From: an uncultured bacterium
GTDB lineage: Bacteria; DRYD01
Reading direction: 5' to 3'
Length of the DNA: 5,322 bases
Assembly (NCBI GenBank): GCA_937927985.1
Contig: CALFWH010000002.1
Span: forward strand, 1 to 5,322
Of this stretch, positions 1 through 5,322 are shown piece by piece. The number at the start of each line of letters is the position of its first letter. The first letter of the stretch is position 1. The notes below the pieces were generated by a model. The model saw only the letters and a program-made list of their open reading frames with translations, was not told where the DNA came from and ran no database searches. The translations under genes were made by a program, and so were the position numbers.

Positions 1-380
1 ATTTGGTAATCTTTTATGTGAATTGTTAATTCTCCTGTTTTTGTTCTAAATAAGAAACCTTCTACTAATATCCAATCTCCTGAGTCTATATAGTCTTTAA
101 ATATATCAAATTTTTCATTTATTTCGTCCTTTTTAAGATAAATCTGTATTTTTTCTTTTTGTCCTAATAGGTCTGCAAATATACTTTTTCCATGGTGTCT
201 GATGTTTAAAATTCTACCTGCTGTTATGTAAGTTTCTGAGGGCAATTCTTGTAATTGACTGTATTGATTTTTTAGTTTATCCACTGTTATATTAGGTCTT
301 TTTTGTAGGGGATATCCGTAGGGATTTATACCTTTTTCTTTTATTTTTTCTAAGTTGTTATATCTGTATTCGTTACTCAT
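1..380 (-). CDS. lysS: Lysyl-tRNA synthetase (class II), N-terminal part, cut by window edge
   Basis: Class II lysyl-tRNA synthetase charges tRNA-Lys with lysine in the cytoplasm. Only the first 126 codons are present; the gene reads leftward from the ATG at 380-378 and runs off the window. What is visible is the N-terminal helix and the anticodon-binding OB fold: a GINPYGYP segment (residues 17-24) like the G-x-N/D-P-Y motif at LysS N-termini, GRILNIRHHGKSIFADL (55-71) matching the family's GR-x-(x)-R-x-x-GK-x-x-F strand, KIQIYLKKDE (77-86), and GDWILVEGFLFRTKTGELTI (101-120). The RTKTGEL block separates LysS from the related AspRS and AsnRS. The catalytic motifs 1-3 lie outside the window. 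The start is fixed by AAGGAG (complement of 387-392), six bases before the ATG. It is divergent from flhB, so it does not belong to the flagellar operon. Family assignment is from recognised motifs. Confidence 0.88.
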   Translation of the reverse strand, partial: MSNEYRYNNLEKIKEKGINPYGYPLQKRPNITVDKLKNQYSQLQELPSETYITAGRILNIRHHGKSIFADLLGQKEKIQIYLKKDEINEKFDIFKDYIDSGDWILVEGFLFRTKTGELTIHIKDYQ

Positions 381-440
381 GTTTTACTCCTTCTTGTTAA
401 ACTTATCTGTTTAAAATTATTTTTTTATGATTTTGGATTA

Positions 441-459
441 AAACCTTTTTAAAAGGCTT
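441..459. repeat. Short palindrome in the divergent intergenic region
   Basis: Positions 444-456 read CCTTTT-T-AAAAGG, a perfect 6-bp inverted repeat around one central T. After one mismatched pair (443/457) two more pairs match (441-442 with 458-459). It lies between lysS and flhB, just upstream of the -35-like hexamer of the candidate flhB promoter. A protein-binding site is possible from symmetry and place. As RNA the loop would be too tight for a convincing hairpin, and A/T-rich palindromes arise easily by chance in this composition. Confidence 0.3.
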
Positions 460-464
460 GAAAA

Positions 465-494
465 TTGTCTAAATAAATTTAGGGTATTTATGAT
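465..494 (+). promoter_or_regulatory. Candidate sigma-70-type promoter for the flhB operon
   Basis: TTGTCT (465-470, four of six matches to TTGACA) is followed after 18 bases by TATGAT (489-494, five of six matches to TATAAT). This would start transcription near 501 and give a leader of roughly 90 bases before flhB. It is the best-placed match in the gap between the divergent genes. A/T-rich DNA yields such matches easily. A weaker flagellar sigma-28-like alternative is TAAA (500-503) with TCTGATAA (517-524), but its spacing is 13 rather than the usual 15 or so. No sigma-54 site (GG-N10-GC) was found. Confidence 0.35.
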
Positions 495-590
495 TAATGT
501 AAAAAAAAGTAAATTTTCTGATAAGTAAAGGGGGATTTTAGGTGTTTTTATTAAAATAATATTTAGAGATCTGGACAAAGGGGGGCAATT

Positions 591-1682
591 ATGTCGGAAG
601 ATTCCGATAAAACTGAAGAGCCTACAGAACATAAATTACAAGAAGCCCGTAAAAAGGGACAAGTACTAAAAAGCCAAGATGTAGTTATGTTTGTAGGGAT
701 GGTAGCTACTTTTGCTGTTTTATTTTCATATTCTAAAATAATGGCCTATAAAATAATTGAATTTACGAAAGATATTTATATGGGATCGGTTTTTAAAAAT
801 GCTGTCTATGCTGATAATTTAATTGCTTACCTAGCAGGAGTTTTTATAAAAGCCCTTACTTTATTTGCAATTGTTTTACTTCCCATTGCTTTTATAGCTC
901 TAATTGCTGGATTAATAGGGAATCTAGCTCAAATAGGATTCTTGTTCACTTTTGAACCCCTCTCTCCCAAATTTAGCAAAATAAACCCAGTAAGCGGTTT
1001 CAAAAAAATCTTCTCTAAAAAAACTGTAGTAGAATTCATAAAAAATACTCTAAAAATAACAATCATAGGCTGTTTAGTATATATGATAATAAAGGGAAAT
1101 ATTAAACTATTTATAGATTTTCCAAGGGCGTGGGATTTTATTCCTTTTCTAAATGAGTTTAAAAAGATAATAGAAAAGATGGTATGGCAAGTTATAGGTA
1201 TTTTTATTGCAATTGCAGCTTTTGATTACTTCATTCAAAAAAAATTCTTTATGAAAGATATGAAAATGTCTTTTAAAGAATTAAAAGATGAATACAAAGA
1301 ATTAGAGGGAGACCCTCATATAAAAGGTAAAAGAAGGCAGATGGCTAGACAACTAGCAATGGGAGGCGGTATTGGTGCCGTTAAAGATGCTACTGCAGTA
1401 GTAACTAATCCTGTACATTATGCAGTTGCTTTAAAGTATGAACATGGTCAAATGCAAGCCCCTCAAGTAATCGCCAAAGGTGAAAGATATTTTGCAGAAC
1501 TAATAAAGGAAATTGCTCAAAAGTCTGAAATTCCTATTGTTGAAAATGTAGAATTAGCTCAAATGTTGTATTCTAAGTGTAAGGTAGGAGATTACATACC
1601 TAAGGAATTATATCAAGCTACTGCTGAAGTACTTGCTTTTGTTTATAAACTAAAAAGAAAAAAGAAAATCGTTGGTAAATAG
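591..1682 (+). CDS. flhB: Flagellar type III export switch protein FlhB
   Basis: FlhB sits in the inner membrane at the base of the flagellum and switches the export apparatus from rod/hook to filament substrates. The 363-residue length is typical. Seen in order: the N-terminal motif TEEPTEHKLQEARKKGQVLKS (residues 8-28); about four hydrophobic segments (roughly 31-50, 82-119, 152-169 and 197-215); the LSPKFSKINPVSGFKKIFS block (124-142); the MSFKELKDEYKELEGDPHIK block (226-245); the autocleavage site as N273-P274-V275-H276; and the C-terminal block ending YQATAEVLAFVYKLK (341-355). The usual cleavage motif is NPTH, so Val replaces Thr; Asn and Pro, the pair needed for cyclisation and self-cleavage, are kept. 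The ATG at 591 follows a G-run (580-585) that can act as the Shine-Dalgarno, five bases upstream. The stop TAG overlaps the flhA ribosome site, so the two genes are probably coupled. The identification is secure. Confidence 0.97.
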   Translation: MSEDSDKTEEPTEHKLQEARKKGQVLKSQDVVMFVGMVATFAVLFSYSKIMAYKIIEFTKDIYMGSVFKNAVYADNLIAYLAGVFIKALTLFAIVLLPIAFIALIAGLIGNLAQIGFLFTFEPLSPKFSKINPVSGFKKIFSKKTVVEFIKNTLKITIIGCLVYMIIKGNIKLFIDFPRAWDFIPFLNEFKKIIEKMVWQVIGIFIAIAAFDYFIQKKFFMKDMKMSFKELKDEYKELEGDPHIKGKRRQMARQLAMGGGIGAVKDATAVVTNPVHYAVALKYEHGQMQAPQVIAKGERYFAELIKEIAQKSEIPIVENVELAQMLYSKCKVGDYIPKELYQATAEVLAFVYKLKRKKKIVGK

Positions 1683-1687
1683 GAGGT
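1681..1687 (+). promoter_or_regulatory. flhA ribosome-binding site overlapping the flhB stop
   Basis: AGGAGGT at 1681-1687 is a near-perfect Shine-Dalgarno, four to five bases before the flhA ATG at 1692. Its first two bases are the last two of the flhB TAG stop (1680-1682). Ribosomes finishing flhB therefore end on the flhA initiation site, which supports coupled translation of the two export proteins. Confidence 0.85.
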
Positions 1688-1691
1688 ATAA

Positions 1692-3836
1692 ATGTTAGGA
1701 GCAGGGCAAGCTATAAACATAGGTGGACAAAGAATTCCTTTAGATGTTTTTATACCTGTTGCTATATTATTAGCAGTATTACTTATAATTATTGAATTAC
1801 CTGCATGGTTAGTTGATACCCTACTTATTACTGATATCATAGTTGCAATATTAGTTGTATTGATGGCAGTATATGTTAAAAGTCCACTTGATTTTGCAGT
1901 ATTCCCTACTTTGATTTTAGTGGAAACTATATTTAGATTAGGATTAAACATAGCTGCTACTAGATTGATTTTAGCTAAAGGACATATAAAAGATCCTAGA
2001 AGTGGGGAACCTATAGGTGCTGGACATGTTATACCCACTTTTGCTAAATTTGTTGCAGGCGGTAATCTAGTAATAGGATTTGTATTATTCTTAATGATAG
2101 TAGTAGTACAGTTTATAGTTATAACTCAGGGAGCAGAGAGAATAGCCCAAGTAGCTGCAAGATTTACTTTGGATGCTATGCCTGGTAAGCAGATGGCTAT
2201 AGATGGAGAATTACATGCAGGCCTTATAACTCCTGAAGAAGCTAAGAGAAGAAGAAAAGAAATAGAAAGAGAAACGGATTTCTATGGAGCTATGGATGGT
2301 GTAGGAAAATTTGTTAAAGGTGATACAATTGCTAATATTATTATACTAGCTATAAGTATAATTGGTGGAATATTAATGGGGTTTACTTATTTTAGAAATT
2401 ATTTTGAAGGAGGTATTGTAGATATATTACAAACTTACACTATTTTGACGATAGGTAATGGATTAGTTTCTATTTTACCATCTTTCTTAGTATCTACAGC
2501 CATGGGTATAATAGTTTCCCGCGCAGCTTCTGAATCTAATTTAGGAGAAGATGTAATAAGTCAGTTAACTGGTCAACCTAGGGCTTTACAGATTGCAGCT
2601 GGTGCTTCTGCAGGATTAGCTTTCCTATCTCTATTAGGAATGGGGCTTCCTATACTACCCTTACTTGGATTCTCTGCTCTGTTCCTATTTTTATCCTTAA
2701 AAGCTAAAAATCAAGAAGTCCAGCAGGAAATTGTAAAAGAGGAAGTTAAGAAAGAACAACGTAAAGAAGAAAAGCGTAAACCAGAAAGTGCTATGGTTTA
2801 TACTACTGTTGAAACTCTCTCTTTAGAATTAGGTAGAATGTTATTAGGATTGGTTGACGACCAACAAGGTAAAAAACTTCTGGAAAGAATTCCTTCTATA
2901 AGAATAAGTGTTGCAAAAGAAATAGGTATAGTAATGCCAGGAGTACATGTTACTGATAATATGGACCTAAAGCCTACAAGCTATATTGTTAAAATTAAAG
3001 GAGTGAAAGTTGGACAAGGTGAAGCCCATATTAATAAATTCTTAGCTATAGGTCCTGAAAATGTCATCAGGCAACTAAATGGAAATGTTACTATAGAGCC
3101 TGCTTTTGGGATGCCTGCTGTTTGGATAGAACCTCAAGATAAGCCCCAAGCTGAAAGGTTAGGATGTATGTTATTTGATGCTGTATCTGTTATTGCTACT
3201 CACTTAGCTGAAATAGTAAAAAATAACGCTGCGGATATACTGGGAAGGCAAGAAACAAGTATACTTATAGATAACCTTAAGAAAACTCATCCCGCTGTAG
3301 TTAAAGATGTTATTCCTGAACAAGTTAGTATAGGTGAACTTCAAAGAGTACTTCAAAATCTATTAAGAGAAAAAATCCCTGTAAGGGATTTAATTACTAT
3401 AATAGAATCTTTAAGTGATGCTATAAAGTATACCAGAGATATTTCTGAGTTAACTGAATTTGTTAGAATAGGGTTGGCTAATTCTATCTCTTATATGTTA
3501 GCTAAAGATAGTGTAATATATGCATCTGCGGTGGATCCCCAGGTTGAACAACTTGTATTAAATAGTTTACAGAAAAATGAGTTTGGTACTTTTCCTGTAT
3601 TAGACCCTAATATTAGTCAATCTATTTTAATGTCTGTTGCAGAGTTTATGAGATTTGCTACTAACAACGGTTATCAACCTATTATAATAACTTCTCCAAC
3701 TGTAAGGAGACATTTCAGGAAAATAATAGAAAGGAATTTTGGACAGATATTCATTATTTCTTTTGCTGAAGTTGCTGCTAATTATCAAATAAAAAATATC
3801 TATATCATAAAAGCGGAGGTGCCTTCTCAAGTTTGA
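1692..3836 (+). CDS. flhA: Flagellar type III export gate protein FlhA
   Basis: FlhA forms the nonameric export gate in the flagellar basal body, couples proton flow to export and docks chaperone-substrate complexes through its cytoplasmic ring. The 714 residues are slightly above the usual ~690. The N-terminal half (about 17-336) has the expected hydrophobic segments. It contains FRLGLNIAATR (81-91), the FHIPEP signature region around ITQGAERIAQVAARFTLDAM (144-163) with GKQMAID (165-171), and DFYGAMDG (196-203). D202 should match the essential proton-pathway Asp (Asp208 of Salmonella, as I recall). A charged Lys/Glu-rich linker (337-367) joins the cytoplasmic domain, with SVIATHLAEI (499-508), LQNLLREKIPVRDLITIIES (554-573) and the C-terminal VRRHFRKIIE (671-680). 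Two oddities are TIGNGLVSILP (253-263), where GDGLVSQIP is usual, and a slightly long loop at 97-112. The gene lies nine bases after flhB and overlaps the next gene by four bases. Confidence 0.98.
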   Translation: MLGAGQAINIGGQRIPLDVFIPVAILLAVLLIIIELPAWLVDTLLITDIIVAILVVLMAVYVKSPLDFAVFPTLILVETIFRLGLNIAATRLILAKGHIKDPRSGEPIGAGHVIPTFAKFVAGGNLVIGFVLFLMIVVVQFIVITQGAERIAQVAARFTLDAMPGKQMAIDGELHAGLITPEEAKRRRKEIERETDFYGAMDGVGKFVKGDTIANIIILAISIIGGILMGFTYFRNYFEGGIVDILQTYTILTIGNGLVSILPSFLVSTAMGIIVSRAASESNLGEDVISQLTGQPRALQIAAGASAGLAFLSLLGMGLPILPLLGFSALFLFLSLKAKNQEVQQEIVKEEVKKEQRKEEKRKPESAMVYTTVETLSLELGRMLLGLVDDQQGKKLLERIPSIRISVAKEIGIVMPGVHVTDNMDLKPTSYIVKIKGVKVGQGEAHINKFLAIGPENVIRQLNGNVTIEPAFGMPAVWIEPQDKPQAERLGCMLFDAVSVIATHLAEIVKNNAADILGRQETSILIDNLKKTHPAVVKDVIPEQVSIGELQRVLQNLLREKIPVRDLITIIESLSDAIKYTRDISELTEFVRIGLANSISYMLAKDSVIYASAVDPQVEQLVLNSLQKNEFGTFPVLDPNISQSILMSVAEFMRFATNNGYQPIIITSPTVRRHFRKIIERNFGQIFIISFAEVAANYQIKNIYIIKAEVPSQV
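3815..3820 (+). promoter_or_regulatory. Ribosome-binding site that sets the TTG start of the RNB gene
   Basis: GGAGGT (3815-3820) lies inside the last codons of flhA, 12 bases before the TTG at 3833-3835. That spacing is long but tolerable, and no ATG or GTG in that frame lies nearby. The next in-frame TTG (3845) would be 24 bases away. The TTG overlaps the flhA stop as TTGA (3833-3836), a common geometry for stop-restart coupling. The presence of this strong site within flhA argues that the downstream frame is truly translated. Confidence 0.7.
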
Positions 3837-5320
3837 ATTATATATTGATTTATACTTCGAATATAACAAAAGTATTAAAAAAAGCAAGTCAAATACCACA
3901 ATTAAATATTGAATATTTATCCCCTTTGATTTTAAAACTTAAAAACGTTAAAAAGGAAAATTTAAAAAAGTTAAATAATAAAAAAAATTTACTAAATATA
4001 TTTTTGTTACTTGACTTTAATCAATGCTATAAAATCAACAAAAAGTATAAATTTTCCAAACTAGGAAAACAAGATTTTAAAAAAAGACTATTTTTTTTTT
4101 TGACTTTAGGCAGGAATTGTTTTTCTGTAAAAATTTTAAAAAATTTTTCTAATCATATTAAATGTAAAATTGTCCTTTTATATAGATTACTAAATCTCAT
4201 TTTGCAGTTAAGAAATAAACTATACTTATCTTTAAGTAAACCAACTTATGATCAAATTGCTTTCCAAGTTTTAAAAGAAAATATAAAATATTGTATATCT
4301 TCAAGAAAATTTTTTGAAAATTTAGATTTTTATGTTTTTGATGATGTAGATACTATTGAAAATGATGATGCTATTAGTTTTAAAAAATTAGTTAATGGTT
4401 ACGAAATTTATATAGCTATTGTAGATTTATCAGAAGTTTGGAATATTCATATGGACAAAGTTGCTTTACATTTTCCCCAGAGTTTATATACAATCCATGA
4501 AAATTTTTATATGTTACCAATTCATTTTATTGAAATTCTATCTTTAAAAGAGAAAAATAAAAGAAATTGTTTTTTATTTAGGTTTTTATTTAATAAAGAT
4601 TTTGAAATAATTGATGAATATTTTGAACCAGCAGTAATAGAAATAAAAAGTAATTTATCTTACGAAACCAGCAATAATTTTCTAAATATTAACGATTTTA
4701 TTTTAAAGTTAGCAAATTCTTTACTTTACAAGAGAATATCTAATGGTGCAATTTACTTTGATATTAACAAAGGAATGAAATTTGTTATACAGGAATTAAT
4801 GATTCTAGTTAATAATTTTGTAGCAAGAATTTTATATAAAAATTCAATAAAGTTTATCTCAAGAAATTTTATTTTACCTGCTAATTTATCTATCTATAAA
4901 GGTAATGTATATAAAATGAGTTCTAAACAGAATTATATTTTAAAGTACAAAATTCTTAATTTACTTAATTCTGCTAAATATGAAATAGAATGTAAAGGTC
5001 ACGAATTGTTAGGGTTAGACAAATATACTCACGTAACAAGTCCCATAAGAAGGTATGTAGATCTTATAAACCAAAAACAATTAATTTCTCTATATTATAC
5101 TATAGATGAATTTTTTAGCTTAAATGAGTTAAAAGAAATTATAAAACTTATAAATCCTAATATACAAAAATATAATCTCTTGGTTAAAAATTATAACAGT
5201 AAACAACAATTGATAGATTATTTAAGTTCTTTAATTAAGAAGGAAGCTAAAAAAATTTGTTTACATCGCATTCATTGGAGATGCGGCACAGGTATCAGAT
5301 ATAAAACAGATAGTGGCTGA
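3833..5320 (+). CDS. RNB-domain (RNase II/R-family) ribonuclease-like protein, flhA-coupled; C-terminus doubtful
   Basis: RNB proteins are processive 3'-5' exoribonucleases in the cytoplasm. The core is visible. FDDVDTIENDDAIS (169-182) aligns with the family's D-x5-D-x-DD active site, giving D170, E176, D178 and D179, with Glu for the second Asp. YIAIVDLSEVW (193-203) matches the HIADVS strand. FYMLPIHFIEILSL (225-238) and QELMILVNNFVA (322-333) match MLP-x(4)-E-x-LSL and E-x-MILAN-x-x-VA. KGHELLGLDKYTHVTSPIRR (388-407) then Y408-x-D410-L411 is the second signature, with R406 matching the catalytic Arg (R500 of E. coli RNase II). The first ~150 residues are Lys/Asn/Phe/Leu-rich and show no recognisable cold-shock domain. 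No S1 domain is visible at 495 residues (E. coli RNase II has 644). It starts at TTG and overlaps flhA by four bases. A+T content is higher than in flhA. The final 22 residues look out of frame after an A7 run (5249-5255). The family is fairly sure; substrate and flagellar role are unknown. Confidence 0.85.
   Translation: MNYILIYTSNITKVLKKASQIPQLNIEYLSPLILKLKNVKKENLKKLNNKKNLLNIFLLLDFNQCYKINKKYKFSKLGKQDFKKRLFFFLTLGRNCFSVKILKNFSNHIKCKIVLLYRLLNLILQLRNKLYLSLSKPTYDQIAFQVLKENIKYCISSRKFFENLDFYVFDDVDTIENDDAISFKKLVNGYEIYIAIVDLSEVWNIHMDKVALHFPQSLYTIHENFYMLPIHFIEILSLKEKNKRNCFLFRFLFNKDFEIIDEYFEPAVIEIKSNLSYETSNNFLNINDFILKLANSLLYKRISNGAIYFDINKGMKFVIQELMILVNNFVARILYKNSIKFISRNFILPANLSIYKGNVYKMSSKQNYILKYKILNLLNSAKYEIECKGHELLGLDKYTHVTSPIRRYVDLINQKQLISLYYTIDEFFSLNELKEIIKLINPNIQKYNLLVKNYNSKQQLIDYLSSLIKKEAKKICLHRIHWRCGTGIRYKTDSG
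4091..4101 (+). repeat. T11 homopolymer inside the RNB gene
   Basis: Eleven consecutive T residues lie in the codons for residues 87-90 (FFFL) of the RNB protein, shortly after an A7 run at 4079-4085. A8 (3980-3987) also lies in the same N-terminal region. Tracts this long are prone to polymerase slippage and to sequencing error. The frame on both sides of this tract is the same one that carries the RNB motifs, so the gene is read as in-frame here. Confidence 0.8.
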
Positions 5321-5322
5321 GG
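5227..5322 (+). other. Open +1 frame overlapping the RNB gene end; probable true continuation
   Basis: Relative to the RNB frame, the +1 frame opens after a TAA at 5224-5226 and stays open to the window edge. From about 5252 it reads KKFVYIAFIGDAAQVSDIKQ followed by IVAE. That sequence has ordinary hydrophobic/charged alternation, whereas the annotated frame gives ICLHRIHWRCGTG and a stop. No ATG, GTG or TTG starts this frame, so it is unlikely to be a separate gene. Deleting one A from the A7 run (5249-5255) joins it directly to the RNB protein after KKEAKK. RNB proteins normally extend well beyond the YL...L helix into a C-terminal beta domain, which would fit. The frameshift is inferred from sequence only. 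Confidence 0.5.

Noticed and set aside
500..524. Sigma-28 (FliA)-like promoter TAAA-N13-TCTGATAA
   Set aside because: Spacing is about two bases short, the -10 block matches only six of eight positions, and export-gate genes are not usually late sigma-28 genes. Kept only as an alternative under the promoter entry.
438..632. 64-codon minus-strand frame across the intergenic region and the start of flhB
   Set aside because: It overlaps the flhB ribosome site and start, is rich in Phe/Leu/Ile as expected from the reverse of AT-rich DNA, and shows no motif. Treated as chance.
1680..1692. flhB stop inside the flhA Shine-Dalgarno as something unusual
   Set aside because: This spacing is common in bacterial operons and is recorded as a normal coupling signal.
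1643..2038. 131-codon minus-strand frame under the flhB/flhA junction
   Set aside because: It is antisense to two strongly conserved coding regions, with no recognisable domain or good ribosome site.
3627..3899. 90-codon minus-strand frame across the flhA end and RNB start
   Set aside because: It is the shadow of conserved flhA coding sequence with no protein-like motif.
5267..5285. CGCAT/ATGCG inverted repeat as terminator or frameshift-stimulating hairpin
   Set aside because: The stem is only five pairs with a nine-base loop and no following U-run, too weak to call.
5252..5322. Resemblance of the +1 frame at the window end to the DFVALSFVR region of pyruvate kinase, suggesting a chimeric join
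   Set aside because: Only a few positions agree, the catalytic-region residues are not convincing, and a one-base slip in the A7 run explains the frame more simply. Sequence beyond 5322 would settle it.

Overview
The window comes from the chromosome of an AT-rich bacterium that makes, or descends from cells that made, a flagellum. It carries the start of a divergently transcribed lysyl-tRNA synthetase gene (minus strand), then a tight plus-strand cluster: flhB, flhA and a gene for an RNB-family (RNase II/R-like) protein. Strong purine-rich Shine-Dalgarno sites, ATG/TTG starts and normal TAG/TGA stops indicate the standard bacterial code. The species cannot be named from this sequence. The proteins look like those of an AT-rich, non-proteobacterial lineage, but that is only an impression.

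Layout: 1-380 (minus) is the N-terminal anticodon-binding OB-fold part of LysS, cut by the window edge. 381-590 is the divergent intergenic region, with a plausible sigma-70-type promoter toward flhB, a short perfect palindrome and good ribosome sites for both genes. 591-1682 is flhB, 1692-3836 is flhA, and 3833-5320 is the RNB gene. The flhB stop lies inside the flhA Shine-Dalgarno. The RNB gene starts at a TTG that overlaps the flhA stop by four bases, so the three genes look like one translationally coupled operon.

FlhB and FlhA are the switch and gate proteins of the flagellar type III export apparatus. Both are full length and well conserved, with a few changes at usually near-invariant positions: NPVH instead of NPTH in FlhB, and GNG instead of GDG in FlhA. 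The unexpected member is the RNB protein. It keeps most of the RNB catalytic signature (with one Asp-to-Glu change) and the TSPIRRY block, has no recognisable cold-shock or S1 domain, and is clearly richer in A+T than flhB/flhA. flhF or flhG would be the more usual gene after flhA, so an exoribonuclease-like protein coupled to flhA is the most interesting feature here. Its last 22 residues look out of frame. Losing one base in an A7 run at 5249-5255 would connect it to an open frame that leaves the window, so the annotated C-terminus may be a frameshift product (sequencing error, mutation or slippage).
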